DNA of 64,000 nucleotides from Arsukibacterium perlucidum DSM 18276 (GTDB taxonomy: Bacteria; Pseudomonadota; Gammaproteobacteria; Enterobacterales; Alteromonadaceae): positions 88,261-152,260 of the forward strand of contig NZ_KB907708.1 of the NCBI RefSeq assembly GCF_000382165.1, in the 5' to 3' direction. Shown piece by piece: positions 51,264-61,880 of the stretch; positions within the stretch are counted from its first letter, which is position 1; every line of letters starts with the position of its first letter. Position numbers and translations under genes: made by a program. The notes beneath the pieces were generated by a model. The model did not search any database. It was not told the DNA's origin and was given only the letters and a program-made list of their open reading frames with translations.

Positions 51264-53180
51264 ATGCCGGCTATATTTAGGCGGTATTGTATACACTACA
51301 AGGATGTTTTTGTTATGCCACTGTCAGGTTGGCTGTGTTTTCTCGCCCTGTTGCCGGCCTTTTCGGCCCAGGCAAGTTTTGCTGATGGGCTATCAGCTAC
51401 CCCTTCTATTATTTTGCTATTCATTTTTGTTGCTGGTATGGCGATCACCGGTGCCAGCGGTTTGTGGCTTTTAAAGCAGCAACGTGCCAGACAAAAATCG
51501 CAACAAAAAGTTTTGCGTCAACTCCTTGCCGATACCAGTGCCATGGTTGCCGTGCTTGATCAGGATTGCCAACTGTTAATTGCCAGTAATGTACTGGAAC
51601 AACTTACCCGGCAACAAAACCTTTGTCATTGCATGTATTTTGACCCGGCAGCTAAACAATTAGCCTGGCAAGATATCCAGCAAGTATTACAACAGCAGCC
51701 AAGCTGGCAGGGAGAAGTATGGTGGCAACTTAAAAATGATTTACTTGCCGTAAGCCTTACCATCACTCAGAGTAATAATAGCGCATGGCCGGCAGCCCGG
51801 TATTTGTTAATTGCTCAGGATATTACCGAACGCAAAAGAGCCGATCAACAGCAGCTAAATAACCTGACCCGGGATCCCCTGACCAACCTGCCAAACCGGA
51901 TTACCCTGGAAGAGCAGCTTGCCAGCAATATCAGCGGTTGCAACAACCTGTATCCTGCAACCGCTTTGCTACTGGTTAAATTTAATCAGTTACTGAGGTC
52001 TGAACACTCTGCTAGCAGCCAGAGTAGTGCCAACCAAATTGCAGAAGCAGCAGAAAGTTTACGCCAGGCTATTGCCCCACAATTTACCATTGGCCGTTAC
52101 AGCAGTGACAGCTTTGCGATACTGGTCGCGCCTCATTTATGCAAGCCGCCGGTTGAACTGGCGCTAAACCAGTTAGCACATCAGGTATTATCGCAAATAA
52201 GCCTATTTGACATTACCAGAAACCCTAATCAGGCATATGCCAGCATAGGTATCAGTCGATTTCCGGAGGATGGCTCAGACGCCAGCGCTATTATGCAAAG
52301 TGCTGAGCGGGCAGTACAAAACGCTGCACGCAGCGGCACCAATCAATTCTGTTTTGCTGACAGCAGGTTGCAACAACGCGCTACGGAATCTCTTGCGCTG
52401 CAATCTGAGCTGAGCATAAGCCTGCATCAGAATGATTTTATTGTTTATTATCAGCCGCAACTTAGCATCAGCAGCAACCGGGTAGTGGGTTATGAGGCAT
52501 TGCTACGCTGGCATAATCCAAAGCGGGGAATTATGCAGCCACAGAGCTTTCTGGCGTTGGCAGAACAAAGCGGTATGATTATCAAGTTAGACCGTCTGGT
52601 TTTTCAGCAAAGCTGTCAGCAAGTAAAACACTGGTTACAAATGAATCAACTTCGCGGCCGGACTGCGCTGAATATTTCTGCCCAACATTTTCAGCAAACT
52701 GATTTTGTTGAATATCTGAGTAACTGCCTGCAACAAAACAAGCTGCAAGCCAAGCATTTCACTCTGGAACTGGATGAGCAGATTTTTCAGCAACCTATCG
52801 TAGACCTGCAGCAGCAGTTAACAGCACTTAGCGATATGGGCTTTCAGCTAATCCTGGATAATTTTGGAGATGGTATGTCTTCTCTGACCACTTTGCGCCA
52901 GTTGCCACTGCATGGCGTTAAAATTGCCCGCAGTCTGATCAACCAGATGGAACAAAAAGAGCAGCACAGAAACATTACCGCCAGTTTAATTCGTTTAGCA
53001 GGCTATTTACAGCTGGAAGTTACCGCAAGTGGCATCGATAACGAAATGCAGGCCTATCTGCTACACGTAATGGGTTGTGACAAATTGCAGGGAAACTTAT
53101 TTAGTAAGGCGTTGCCAGCCAGCGAAATACCGGCACTGCTAGCAAAAGAAAACAAATTGATCAAAAAAGCGGCTAGTTAA
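51264..53180 (+). CDS. GGDEF/EAL protein with both catalytic domains degenerate
   Basis: 638 aa. A signal-like hydrophobic segment (about 20-37) and one membrane helix (about 47-70), a PAS-like region (about 85-195, ending [11 protein letters not shown]), GGDEF-like (about 200-360) and EAL-like (about 375-630). SSDSF replaces GGDEF. The EAL domain keeps EALLRW but has DNFGDG for DDFGTG, KIARSLI for KIDRSFV, and TASGID for AEGVE, so metal and catalytic residues are lost. It may bind c-di-GMP or a partner protein without turning it over. An alternative start at 51315 would begin directly with the signal peptide. Its 3' end overlaps gpsA by 8 bp. Confidence 0.85.
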   Translation: MPAIFRRYCIHYKDVFVMPLSGWLCFLALLPAFSAQASFADGLSATPSIILLFIFVAGMAITGASGLWLLKQQRARQKSQQKVLRQLLADTSAMVAVLDQDCQLLIASNVLEQLTRQQNLCHCMYFDPAAKQLAWQDIQQVLQQQPSWQGEVWWQLKNDLLAVSLTITQSNNSAWPAARYLLIAQDITERKRADQQQLNNLTRDPLTNLPNRITLEEQLASNISGCNNLYPATALLLVKFNQLLRSEHSASSQSSANQIAEAAESLRQAIAPQFTIGRYSSDSFAILVAPHLCKPPVELALNQLAHQVLSQISLFDITRNPNQAYASIGISRFPEDGSDASAIMQSAERAVQNAARSGTNQFCFADSRLQQRATESLALQSELSISLHQNDFIVYYQPQLSISSNRVVGYEALLRWHNPKRGIMQPQSFLALAEQSGMIIKLDRLVFQQSCQQVKHWLQMNQLRGRTALNISAQHFQQTDFVEYLSNCLQQNKLQAKHFTLELDEQIFQQPIVDLQQQLTALSDMGFQLILDNFGDGMSSLTTLRQLPLHGVKIARSLINQMEQKEQHRNITASLIRLAGYLQLEVTASGIDNEMQAYLLHVMGCDKLQGNLFSKALPASEIPALLAKENKLIKKAAS

Positions 53181-54180
53181 CTTCGTCACGTTTTTCGCGC
53201 CCCAGCAGATCGATAGCAGCCATTTTTACGTCTTTATTCTGGTACAAAACCTGATAAATCTGTTCAGAAATAGGCATTTCAATACCAACCCGCTGAGCCA
53301 GGTTAAATACTTCTTTGGCGTTTCGATAACCCTCGACTACCTGGCCAATTGCTGTCATGGCTTGGTCAACAGTTTTACCCTGGCCCAGCAGCAATCCAAA
53401 ACGGCGGTTACGTGATTGGTTGTCGGTACAGGTTAGAACTAAATCGCCCAGCCCTGCCATGCCCATGAAAGTATCTTTCTGGGCGCCAAGGGCGCAACCC
53501 AGCCGGCTCATTTCAGCCAGCCCCCGGGTAATCAACGCTGTTCTGGCATTAGCGCCAAAGCCAATGCCATCTGCCATACCAGCACCAATAGCAATAACAT
53601 TTTTAACGGCACCACCCAACTGCACACCAATAAAATCAGGGTTGGTGTAAACCCGGAAGCTCTTAGCGCAGTGCAGTAAATCTGACAGCCGGTTAATAAA
53701 ATCTTGATCTACCGACGACAGCGTTATTGCCGTCGGCATACCAGCTGCCATTTCTTTGGCGAAAGTAGGGCCTGATAAGACAGCCAGTGCAACCTGTTCA
53801 CCCAGAATTTCCCGGGCGACATCCTGCAACAAACGCCCGGTCTCCGGCTCTAACCCCTTGGTTGCCCAGGCAACCCGGGCATTAGCTGGTAGTAAAGGCT
53901 TAATTTGTTTTAAGGTGTCGGCAAAAGCATGGCTGGGCACTACAACTAATATATCGCGACTGCTTTGCACCACCGCCTGCAGATCGTCGCTAACCGTTAA
54001 ACTGTCAGGTAAACGAATATCTGGCAAATATTTCATATTACAGCGCTGTTGTTGCATCTGCTCAATATCGCTGCTATTACGACCCCATAGTGTTATCGGG
54101 TTGCCGTTACGCGCCAGACAAATAGCAAGGGCGGTGCCATAAGACCCCGCCCCCAGTACTGCAATTGCTGCACTGTCCAT
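53173..54180 (-). CDS. gpsA: NAD(P)-dependent glycerol-3-phosphate dehydrogenase
   Basis: 335 aa. Makes sn-glycerol-3-phosphate for phospholipids. Rossmann motif [12 protein letters not shown] (about 8-19), LWGRN, the active-site lysine in [16 protein letters not shown], and [20 protein letters not shown]. Five bp after secB; the order yibN-grxC-secB-gpsA matches E. coli. Confidence 0.98.
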   Translation of the reverse strand: MDSAAIAVLGAGSYGTALAICLARNGNPITLWGRNSSDIEQMQQQRCNMKYLPDIRLPDSLTVSDDLQAVVQSSRDILVVVPSHAFADTLKQIKPLLPANARVAWATKGLEPETGRLLQDVAREILGEQVALAVLSGPTFAKEMAAGMPTAITLSSVDQDFINRLSDLLHCAKSFRVYTNPDFIGVQLGGAVKNVIAIGAGMADGIGFGANARTALITRGLAEMSRLGCALGAQKDTFMGMAGLGDLVLTCTDNQSRNRRFGLLLGQGKTVDQAMTAIGQVVEGYRNAKEVFNLAQRVGIEMPISEQIYQVLYQNKDVKMAAIDLLGREKRDEVN

Positions 54181-54184
54181 GGTG

Positions 54185-54679
54185 TTAAGCGTCAGCTTTT
54201 ACGCCCTGGCTTTCGGCTTGACGCTTTTGCAGATATTGTGCAAATAAAGCATCAAAATTCACCGGTGCCAGGTTTAGCTGCGGGAAAGTACCACGATTAA
54301 CCAGACTTGATACCGCTTCACGGGCATACGGGAACAGAATGTTCGGACAAAACGCTGCCAACATGTGTGCCAGCTGGTTTTCTTCCAGCTCACCGATAGA
54401 GAAAATACCCGCTTGCTGCACTTCACACAGGAAAGCAGTTTCTTCGCCAACCATAGTTGTTACAGTCAGTGACAATGTTACCTGATATACGCCGTCTTCA
54501 ACTTTTTCACTGCGGGTATCTAAATCCAGTTTTACTTCTGGTTTCCACTCTTTACGAAAAATTGCCGGCGCGTTTGGCGCTTCAAATGAAATATCTTTTA
54601 CAAAGATCCGCTGAATAGCAAATTGTAAACCTTGTGCCTGTTGCTCATTTGCAACACCGTTTGCCTGTTGTTCGGCCAT
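54185..54679 (-). CDS. secB: Protein-export chaperone SecB
   Basis: 164 aa. Tetrameric cytoplasmic chaperone delivering preproteins to SecA. Family stretches are [47 protein letters not shown], and [36 protein letters not shown]. Between grxC and gpsA. Confidence 0.98.
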   Translation of the reverse strand: MAEQQANGVANEQQAQGLQFAIQRIFVKDISFEAPNAPAIFRKEWKPEVKLDLDTRSEKVEDGVYQVTLSLTVTTMVGEETAFLCEVQQAGIFSIGELEENQLAHMLAAFCPNILFPYAREAVSSLVNRGTFPQLNLAPVNFDALFAQYLQKRQAESQGVKADA

Positions 54680-54698
54680 GAATAATTCCTAATTTAAG

Positions 54699-54956
54699 TT
54701 ATGCGGTTAACAGTGAATCGAGCTTGCCGGCTGTATGCAGCGCAACCATTTCATCGCATCCACCAATGTGAGTTGTACCGATAAAAATTTGCGGCACAGT
54801 TGAGCGGCCGTTGGCTTTTTCAATCATTTCAGCACGACGCTCTGGCTGCTCATCAATTTTCACTTCCTGATAGACAACCTGTTTTTGATCAAGTAACGAC
54901 TTGGCGCGAACACAATAAGGGCAATATGCCTTAGTGTAAATAATCACTTCTGCCAT
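54699..54956 (-). CDS. grxC: Glutaredoxin 3
   Basis: 85 aa. Glutathione-dependent dithiol glutaredoxin with redox-active C12-P-Y-C15, the cis-proline segment RSTVPQIFIG and the glutathione-binding GGCDEM. Two bp after yibN. Confidence 0.97.
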   Translation of the reverse strand: MAEVIIYTKAYCPYCVRAKSLLDQKQVVYQEVKIDEQPERRAEMIEKANGRSTVPQIFIGTTHIGGCDEMVALHTAGKLDSLLTA

Positions 54957-54958
54957 GC

Positions 54959-55393
54959 TTACCTCTTTAATTTAACAACTGGCAGACTGGCACCGGACCA
55001 GGCTCCCATTCCGCCCTGCAGTACAGCGACGTTGGTGAAACCCTGCTTCGCCAGAACAGCAGCACTTTTCTGTGCAGTCATACCTGCCTGACATACCACA
55101 ATAATGGGAGCATCTTTCTGTTTTTCAAGCCCCGCCAGCTTTTGTTCAGCAATTTGGCTGGCTGTGATTTGCCGGGCACCGGTTATATGACCCTTTTTAA
55201 ACTCATCTTCACTACGGATATCAACCACTACCCCATCCTGGCGATTTACCAGCATAGTCAGCTCAGTTGGAGACACCTGTCGGATAGCCGAAAACTTTGC
55301 TTTTATCCAACCACTGACTATCAATAAAAAAATAACAACCCAAGCCAAACTCAGCAAAGGGTGATTAGTCACAAACTCGATAAACTGCGCCAT
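54959..55393 (-). CDS. yibN: Membrane-anchored rhodanese-like protein
   Basis: 144 aa. One N-terminal membrane helix (about 12-31), then a rhodanese domain with VVDIRSEDEFKKGHI and the active-site loop VCQAGMTAQKSA, keeping the cysteine. Likely sulfur transfer or a related thiol role; substrate unknown. First gene of yibN-grxC-secB-gpsA, divergent from gpmI. Confidence 0.93.
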   Translation of the reverse strand: MAQFIEFVTNHPLLSLAWVVIFLLIVSGWIKAKFSAIRQVSPTELTMLVNRQDGVVVDIRSEDEFKKGHITGARQITASQIAEQKLAGLEKQKDAPIIVVCQAGMTAQKSAAVLAKQGFTNVAVLQGGMGAWSGASLPVVKLKR

Positions 55394-55556
55394 AGCGTTA
55401 CATTCTTACTCTGAACCATTTAAAGTGGCCTGAGTATAACGATTTTGATCTAAGAAAGCAGCCCTAAAACGGCCAATCCGTGCTGGAGAAAGTTAGAAAA
55501 AGCGGTAAGATACTAGCCTTGCTTAAATGTTCAGCTAAATCAAAATTGGAGTCAGC

Positions 55557-57107
55557 ATGAGTCATCCCAACAAGCCCCTGGTATTATTAATTCTTGATGG
55601 CTGGGGATACCGCGAACAAACAGACAATAACGCGATTGCCCAGGCCAACACTCCGGTAATGGATAAGTTGTGGCAAACCTATCCGCATAGCCTGATTTCC
55701 GGCTCAGGTTTGGATGTCGGTCTGCCCGAAGGTCAAATGGGCAACTCAGAGGTTGGCCATGTTAATCTCGGCTCCGGCCGGGTGGTTTATCAGGACTTTA
55801 CCCGCATCACTAAAGCCATTAAAGATGGTGATTTCTTCCAGAACCCGGTGCTGGTCGATGCAGTCAATGCTGCTAAAAATAAAGGTAAAGCGGTTCACAT
55901 TATGGGGTTGCTGTCTGAAGGCGGTGTGCATAGCCATCAAGATCATATACTGGCAATGATTAAGCTGGCTGAGCAACAAGGTGCCGGCCCGATTTACCTG
56001 CACGCTTTTTTAGATGGCCGTGACACACCACCGCGCAGCGCCGAAGCCTCACTGGCGCGTATTCAACAACATTTTGCCGCCAGCGGCAGTGGCCAAATCG
56101 CCTCTGTTATTGGTCGCTACTATGCGATGGACCGGGATAAACGTTGGGACAGAGTGCAGCTTGCCTACGATTTATTAACCCAGGGTAAAGCACAGTTTAG
56201 CGCCAATGATGCCGTTACTGCCCTGCACGACGCCTATCAGCGAGACGAGAATGACGAGTTTGTGCAAGCTACCGCCATTGTCGGCAGTAACGGCAAACCG
56301 GTGCAAATGGCAGACGGCGATGTATTAATTTTTATGAACTTCCGGGCCGACCGGGCCCGCCAGTTTAGCCGTGCCTTTGTTGAGACGGAGTTTGCTGGTT
56401 TTAAGCGCGAACATCAGCCAAAACTCAGCAGCTTTGTCATGCTGACCGAATATGCCGCCGACATTAACGCCCCCTGTGCCTACCCGCCAGAAGCACTAAA
56501 TAATGTACTGGGCGAGTGGCTGGCCAAGCATAATAAAACCCAGCTGCGGATCTCCGAAACGGAAAAGTATGCTCACGTTACCTTTTTCTTCAGTGGCGGC
56601 CGCGAGACTGAGTTTAGCGGTGAAAGCCGTATTTTAGTGCCTTCACCTTCGGTAGCAACCTATGATTTGCAACCAGAGATGAGCTCTGCTGAACTGACCG
56701 ACAAACTGGTCAGCGCCATTCACAGTGGTGAGTATGACGTTATTATCTGCAATTACCCCAATGGCGATATGGTTGGCCATACCGGCATTATGGCGGCGGC
56801 CATTCAAGCTGTGGAAGCGGTTGACCAATGCGTTGGCCGGGTAGTGGCAGCTTTGCAGCAGGTTGGCGGTGAATGTTTAATTACCGCTGACCATGGTAAT
56901 GCCGAGATGATGCAAGACCCCAGCTCAGGCCAGGCTCACACCGCCCACACCAGCGGCCCGGTGCCGCTGATTTATGTCGGCCGCCCCGCCGCAGTAGTGG
57001 AGGGGGGGATTTTAAGTGATATTGCCCCCACCATGCTGCAGTTACTTGGATTACCTAAACCTGCAGAAATGACCGGTAAAGTGTTATTCCAACTTAAGCA
57101 AAGCTAA
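55557..57107 (+). CDS. gpmI: 2,3-bisphosphoglycerate-independent phosphoglycerate mutase
   Basis: 516 aa, glycolytic mutase with two metal ions. The phospho-serine S64 lies in [27 protein letters not shown] at the start and [19 protein letters not shown] near the end carry metal ligands. RBS GGAG before the ATG. Followed after 11 bp by envC, as in E. coli. Confidence 0.98.
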   Translation: MSHPNKPLVLLILDGWGYREQTDNNAIAQANTPVMDKLWQTYPHSLISGSGLDVGLPEGQMGNSEVGHVNLGSGRVVYQDFTRITKAIKDGDFFQNPVLVDAVNAAKNKGKAVHIMGLLSEGGVHSHQDHILAMIKLAEQQGAGPIYLHAFLDGRDTPPRSAEASLARIQQHFAASGSGQIASVIGRYYAMDRDKRWDRVQLAYDLLTQGKAQFSANDAVTALHDAYQRDENDEFVQATAIVGSNGKPVQMADGDVLIFMNFRADRARQFSRAFVETEFAGFKREHQPKLSSFVMLTEYAADINAPCAYPPEALNNVLGEWLAKHNKTQLRISETEKYAHVTFFFSGGRETEFSGESRILVPSPSVATYDLQPEMSSAELTDKLVSAIHSGEYDVIICNYPNGDMVGHTGIMAAAIQAVEAVDQCVGRVVAALQQVGGECLITADHGNAEMMQDPSSGQAHTAHTSGPVPLIYVGRPAAVVEGGILSDIAPTMLQLLGLPKPAEMTGKVLFQLKQS

Positions 57108-57118
57108 TCCGGTACCTG

Positions 57119-58282
57119 ATGAAATTAGCCTTTTATTCTTTTACAAACCAGCAGCCATTATGGCTGCTGCTGTTATGTTGTTTATTGTGTGCGGCCCCGG
57201 CAAAAGCACGCCAGCAAGCTGAACAAGAGCAAGAGCTGGAGCAGGTACAGCAACAAATTAAAACTACCGAGCGCCAACTAAAACGACAACAGCAACAGCT
57301 AGCCAAAGCTGAGCAACAGCTGCAGCAGTCAGATCGGGCATTGGCCAATGCTTTAACCCAATTACAACAAACGGGACAGCAACTCAGTCAGATTGAACAA
57401 CGCGGCACAGAACTGAATCAGCAGCAGCAACAATTGCAAACAGAGCTGCAACAACAGCAAAGCCAGCTTGCTGCGCAATTGAAAAGCGCTTACAGCCTGG
57501 GACAGCATGACTATACCCGCATGCTGTTAAATCAGCAGGATGCAGGCAAACTTGAGCGGGCACTCACTTACTATCAGTACTTTAACCGGGCCAGAGTGAA
57601 ACAGCTGGCAGAAATAAATAAAACCGTACTGGAGCTGGAGCTGATTGAAAAACAACTGGCAGAACAGCAAAAGCAGTTACAAACCACCCTGACAGAACAA
57701 CAACGGCAGCAGCAGAAACTGCTTGCTGTCAAAGCTGAGCAGCAACAGGCTGTCAGCCAACTGCAGCAATTACTGAAAGAACAAGGCAATCAGCTAAGTT
57801 ACCTGCGCCAGAACGAAAGCAGTTTGCAAAATACCATCGATCAGTTGCGGGCATTAGCAGAGCGAAGCCTGGAACTACTGGGATTAACCTCAAATAAAGG
57901 CAAACTGCGCTGGCCGCTAAATGGCGCGCTATTGCACGGCTTTGGCGAAAGTCGTCAAGGTGGTATGCGTTCACGCGGTATTTTAATCCAGGGCCGGGAA
58001 GGTAACCCGGTCCAGGCCATTGCTGATGGCAGGGTTATATATGCTGATTGGCTGAAGGGTTATGGCTGGGTTATCGTGCTGGACCACGGCGAAGGTTTTA
58101 TGAGCCTTTACGGCCACAATCAGAATATTTTAAAGCAACCTGGTGAGCAAATTATTGCCGGAGAAACAATTGCGCTGGTTGGCATGAGTGGCGGCCAGGC
58201 CAATGCCGGCCTGTATTTTGAGATAAGAGAGAAAGGCGATGCTGTTAATCCTTTGTCCTGGCTTAGCAAAAACAAGGGATAA
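57119..58282 (+). CDS. envC: Murein hydrolase activator EnvC
   Basis: 387 aa. Signal peptide (about 1-31), a very glutamine-rich coiled coil (about 33-255) and a C-terminal LytM/M23 domain (about 260-385). The LytM zinc motifs are degenerate (YFEIRE in place of HFEIR and no HxxxD), typical of EnvC, which activates the amidases AmiA/AmiB at the septum via FtsEX. ftsE and ftsX are in this window too. Confidence 0.95.
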   Translation: MKLAFYSFTNQQPLWLLLLCCLLCAAPAKARQQAEQEQELEQVQQQIKTTERQLKRQQQQLAKAEQQLQQSDRALANALTQLQQTGQQLSQIEQRGTELNQQQQQLQTELQQQQSQLAAQLKSAYSLGQHDYTRMLLNQQDAGKLERALTYYQYFNRARVKQLAEINKTVLELELIEKQLAEQQKQLQTTLTEQQRQQQKLLAVKAEQQQAVSQLQQLLKEQGNQLSYLRQNESSLQNTIDQLRALAERSLELLGLTSNKGKLRWPLNGALLHGFGESRQGGMRSRGILIQGREGNPVQAIADGRVIYADWLKGYGWVIVLDHGEGFMSLYGHNQNILKQPGEQIIAGETIALVGMSGGQANAGLYFEIREKGDAVNPLSWLSKNKG

Positions 58283-58390
58283 AAATGTCTTGCGGCCGGT
58301 GTTGGCATACGCCAATATAACAGCTATTAGCAGGAAGTTTCGGCCATTCTTTGCGGCCAGACGAAACGGGTAAACAGGAAAAACAACCTC

Positions 58391-59164
58391 GTGCGTATAA
58401 CTTTATTTGGGCTGGCATTGACTGCGTTACTGAGCGTTGACGCACTGGCACAGCAACCTCGTATTGCCATTATTATTGACGATATTGGCTATCAGAAAGC
58501 TGACTTAAAGATGGTATCGTTACCGTATCCGTTAACTTTATCAGTACTACCCCATACCCCTTACGGCCCAAAATCGGCGCAATTGGCGTTTTCTCAGCAA
58601 AAAGACGTAATGCTGCATATGCCAATGGAAGCCAGTAATAGTAAAAGTCTGGGGCCTGGGGCCCTGACCCGTGATATGAGCCGCCAGCAAGTGCGTGATG
58701 CTCTCCAGCAGGCATTAGCCGATATCCCCTACGCCATTGGCGTCAATAATCATATGGGCAGCCTGTACACCGAGCTGGACCAGCCTATGGCATGGACCAT
58801 GGAATACCTGCGGCAGCGTCAATTGTTTTTTGTTGACAGTCTGACCACCCCGCAAAGCAAAGCGCGCTTGTATGCCCGCCAATATGGTGTCGCCAGCTTA
58901 AGCCGCCATGTGTTTCTGGATAATGATTTGTCTGAGGCGGCATTACAACGGCAGTTTCAGCAACTACTGCATATAGCCAAGCGGCACCAGGTAGCGATCG
59001 CTATTGGCCATCCTTACCCACAAACTTATGAGTTTCTTAAGAAAAACCTGCCATTACTGCACAAGCATGGCATTGAATTGGTTAGGATCTCTGCACTATT
59101 GCCTCAGGAACATGACGTGGTTGCTGCCGGTTTTACTGCACCGGCTATTTCAGCACCACAATAA
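58391..59164 (+). CDS. yibQ: Divergent polysaccharide deacetylase family protein YibQ
   Basis: 257 aa. Signal peptide (about 1-20, DALAQQ), then a DUF610/polysaccharide deacetylase-2 barrel: IAIIIDDIGYQKADL, LSVLPHTPYG, VMLHMPMEASN, GVNNHMGSLYT and AIGHPYPQT. Metal-binding D, H and H are present. GTG start at 58391 with a distant AGGA. Substrate unknown. Follows envC as in E. coli. Confidence 0.9.
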   Translation: MRITLFGLALTALLSVDALAQQPRIAIIIDDIGYQKADLKMVSLPYPLTLSVLPHTPYGPKSAQLAFSQQKDVMLHMPMEASNSKSLGPGALTRDMSRQQVRDALQQALADIPYAIGVNNHMGSLYTELDQPMAWTMEYLRQRQLFFVDSLTTPQSKARLYARQYGVASLSRHVFLDNDLSEAALQRQFQQLLHIAKRHQVAIAIGHPYPQTYEFLKKNLPLLHKHGIELVRISALLPQEHDVVAAGFTAPAISAPQ

Positions 59165-59173
59165 AAGCCTGCT

Positions 59174-59221
59174 TGTATCCAATAAAAAACCCTGCTGCAG
59201 CAGGGTTTTTTATTGGATACA
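59174..59221. terminator. 48-bp perfect palindrome; bidirectional terminator between yibQ and rpoH
   Basis: Perfect inverted repeat centred on CTGCAG. The core AACCCTGCTGCAGCAGGGTT is followed by TTTTTTA on each strand, and pairing continues outward through TATTGGATAC. It lies 10 bp from each flanking stop codon. Confidence 0.9.
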
Positions 59222-59230
59222 GGGTATTGC

Positions 59231-60091
59231 TCAGCTCAGGGCAGAATGCAGTTTCTTCATGGCATTTTTCTCAAGCTGGCGCACCCGCTCGGCTGACACC
59301 TGATAGCGCTCGGCCAGTTCCTGCAGGGTTAACTTGTTATTGTCCAGCCAGCGCGCCCGAACAATATCCTGACTGCGGTCATCCAGCGTGCGCATTGCTG
59401 CCTGCAGCCGGTCTGCTGCAGCGGTATCCCACTGCTCATCTTCTACCTGCACTGCCAGATCAGATGCTTTATCCTGCAGATAATAAACGGGTGCGGTAAA
59501 GGCAGAATCATCATCCTCATCCGGCGCATCGTAAGGCATATCATAGTTGCTCATCCGGGATTCCATTTCCCGTACTTCGTGCTCTGCCACGCCCAGTGAC
59601 TCGGCAACATGCTTCACTTCGTCCTGATTAAACCAGCCTAAATGTTTTTTGGCTTTGCGCAGATTAAAAAATAACTTACGTTGCGCTTTGGTGGTAGCGA
59701 TTTTAACAATGCGCCAGTTTTTCAACACGTATTCATGTATTTCTGCTTTAATCCAATGCACCGCAAATGACACCAGACGCACACCCACTGTTGGATCAAA
59801 GCGTTTAACAGCTTTCATCAGGCCAATATTGCCTTCTTGCACTAAATCACTGATCGGTAAACCATAACCAGAATAACTACGAGCGATGTGCACCACAAAG
59901 CGCAGGTGAGACATAATCAACTGGCGGGCAGCTGTCAAATCACCATCCTGCTGCAAACGCTCAGCCAAGCTACGCTCTTGCTCTGCAGTTAACATTGGGA
60001 TGGTGCTAACGGCATGAGTATAAGCCTCAAGACTGCCGCTGGCAGCGACGGTAAGCGGCATAAATTCTACTTTATCTGCTTTAATTGTCAT
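59231..60091 (-). CDS. rpoH: Heat-shock sigma factor RpoH (sigma-32)
   Basis: 286 aa (E. coli 284). Region 2 with [38 protein letters not shown] and [20 protein letters not shown]; the RpoH box [18 protein letters not shown]; region 4 [21 protein letters not shown]. The ATG at 60091 is preferred to a TTG at 60112. Last of the rsmD/ftsYEX/rpoH neighbourhood. A perfect CIRCE element lies 37 bp upstream. Confidence 0.98.
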   Translation of the reverse strand: MTIKADKVEFMPLTVAASGSLEAYTHAVSTIPMLTAEQERSLAERLQQDGDLTAARQLIMSHLRFVVHIARSYSGYGLPISDLVQEGNIGLMKAVKRFDPTVGVRLVSFAVHWIKAEIHEYVLKNWRIVKIATTKAQRKLFFNLRKAKKHLGWFNQDEVKHVAESLGVAEHEVREMESRMSNYDMPYDAPDEDDDSAFTAPVYYLQDKASDLAVQVEDEQWDTAAADRLQAAMRTLDDRSQDIVRARWLDNNKLTLQELAERYQVSAERVRQLEKNAMKKLHSALS

Positions 60092-60127
60092 GTTTTGCCA
60101 ATCCTGTTTCAATCGAATGCGACCATC

Positions 60128-60154
60128 TTAGCACTCTTTACGCAAGAGTGCTAA
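60128..60154 (-). promoter_or_regulatory. Perfect CIRCE element (HrcA operator) upstream of rpoH
   Basis: TTAGCACTC (60128-60136), nine bases, GAGTGCTAA (60146-60154): an exact match to the CIRCE consensus TTAGCACTC-N9-GAGTGCTAA. It lies 37 bp before the rpoH ATG. A TAGAAT -10-like hexamer at 60189-60184 on the minus strand would place CIRCE in the 5' leader. HrcA itself is not in this window. Confidence 0.93.
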
Positions 60155-60217
60155 TTGTCGATCAAAAGTTTTAAGATCTGGTTATTCTAAAAGATGAGCT
60201 TTAATAATTAATTGTTA

Positions 60218-61198
60218 TTAAGGGCCGGTAGGCTCGATAGCGCTGATATGGCGGCGTACTGACAAATAAGACCCCGTCAGGCCAAGCAGCACGGCAATCA
60301 GCAGTAAGCCAATAAACTCCCGGAAACTCATGGCCATTAACCTGAAGTCACTTTGATACAGTGCCGTGACGTTGCTGATAGCACCTTGCAACCACCACAA
60401 CATCAGTTCTACTACCAGAAAAGCCAGTAAGCCGCCAAAAACACCGAACCAGACACCGGTATATAAAAATGGCCGTTGAATAAAAGCATCAGTGGCACCA
60501 ACCAGTTTCATTACTTCAATCTCGTCTTTTTTATTCATAATAGATAAACGAATGGTGTTGCCAACAATCAACAGCACCGCGCTTAACAACAACAGCGCTA
60601 TAATTGCTACGGCTTGTTGCAACATGCTGACAATAGCATTTAACCGGGTTAGCCAGTCGATATCCAACTTGGCAAAGTCGACTATCCGTTCATTACTGAG
60701 CCGCTGCAGCAATGTCTCAGCTGCTTGTGGTGCAGTGTTCTTTGGCAATACCCGGATAAGATCGGGTAACGGGTTGCTATCCAGATAATTAAGCGCTGCA
60801 CCAAAGCCGGAAATCTGCTTAAATTCTGCCATCGCCTGCTGCTTGCTGACGAAGATAACCTCAGCAACATCATGGTCAGCCTGTAAAATAGTAACCAGAC
60901 TTTGTACCTGATTGGCTGGGGTTTGTTCCCGGATATACAGGCTGATTTCGGCAGCCTGAGTAAAGCTACTGCTGATTTGCTGCATATTCTTCACCAGCAA
61001 GTGTAAGGTAGCAGGCAAGGTTAAACTGACACCCAGCACGGCGATGGTTAAAATGGAGGCCGAAGGAGTGCGCCATAATTCACCAAGGCTGGCTACCGCC
61101 TGCCGGGCATGATTAAGCCAAAACATAATAAAACGGCGCAACAAGCCAATTTTTTTTGCGGCAGCTCCGGTTGCCCTGCCGGTAAACAAAATACTCAT
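60218..61198 (-). CDS. ftsX: Cell division protein FtsX
   Basis: 326 aa, four membrane helices: the first near residues 45-70, then a periplasmic loop (about 75-190, the EnvC-contact region) and three C-terminal helices with NKKDEIEVMKLVGATDAFI before the last two. ABC-type partner of FtsE; together they control EnvC-activated amidases. Overlaps ftsE by 4 nt. Confidence 0.96.
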   Translation of the reverse strand: MSILFTGRATGAAAKKIGLLRRFIMFWLNHARQAVASLGELWRTPSASILTIAVLGVSLTLPATLHLLVKNMQQISSSFTQAAEISLYIREQTPANQVQSLVTILQADHDVAEVIFVSKQQAMAEFKQISGFGAALNYLDSNPLPDLIRVLPKNTAPQAAETLLQRLSNERIVDFAKLDIDWLTRLNAIVSMLQQAVAIIALLLLSAVLLIVGNTIRLSIMNKKDEIEVMKLVGATDAFIQRPFLYTGVWFGVFGGLLAFLVVELMLWWLQGAISNVTALYQSDFRLMAMSFREFIGLLLIAVLLGLTGSYLSVRRHISAIEPTGP

Positions 61199-61878
61199 AC
61201 CGGCTCCTGATACTGTAGTAAACCGTCGTTAATCATCCTGCCATGTTTCAAAGTCAGAGTACGATACTTCATTCGCGCCACCAAACCAAGGTCATGGGTG
61301 GCAACCAGCACCGACACTCCTACCTGGTTAAACGCTTCAAAGACCCGCATCGTATCTTTTGACAGGTCAGGGTCCAGATTACCCGTTGGCTCATCAGCTA
61401 ATAATAACGGCGGCTTATTCACCACCGCCCGGGCAATGCCTACCCGCTGCTGCTCACCGCCGGATAAGGTCGCAGGTAAACAACGTACCTTATCCAGCAA
61501 GCCCACTTTATCCAGCGCGGCATGCACCCGCTTTACCATCTCTTTGCCGGTAAAGCCTTCAATCACCAATGGCAAAGCCACATTGTCAAACACGGTATGG
61601 TTCATCAACAGGCGGTGGTTTTGAAAAATAATGCCAACATCACGCCGGACATAGGGGATCTGGCTGCGGCGGATCCGACTCAGTTCAATATCGTTAATCA
61701 ATACTCTGCCGGCGCTGGGCCGCTCAATCAGGCTGATCAGTTTTAACAAGGTGCTTTTACCCGCGCCAGAGTGACCGGTTAGAAAGGCCATTTCGCCCTT
61801 TTCCAGCCGAAAGCTGATGCGGTCCAGTGCCACAAAACCACCCGGATAGCTTTTACTGACCTGGTCAAACTGCAACAT
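61195..61878 (-). CDS. ftsE: Cell division ATP-binding protein FtsE
   Basis: 227 aa. ABC ATPase: Walker [10 protein letters not shown] (about 36-44), signature [14 protein letters not shown], Walker [13 protein letters not shown]-loop ATHD. Two bp after ftsY, overlaps ftsX. Confidence 0.98.
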   Translation of the reverse strand: MLQFDQVSKSYPGGFVALDRISFRLEKGEMAFLTGHSGAGKSTLLKLISLIERPSAGRVLINDIELSRIRRSQIPYVRRDVGIIFQNHRLLMNHTVFDNVALPLVIEGFTGKEMVKRVHAALDKVGLLDKVRCLPATLSGGEQQRVGIARAVVNKPPLLLADEPTGNLDPDLSKDTMRVFEAFNQVGVSVLVATHDLGLVARMKYRTLTLKHGRMINDGLLQYQEPV

Positions 61879-61880
61879 TA

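Noticed and set aside
57119..58282. Glutamine-rich repeats in EnvC as a possible special low-complexity module
   Set aside because: Gln-rich coiled coils are normal for EnvC, and many proteins in this window are Gln-rich, so this is genome style.
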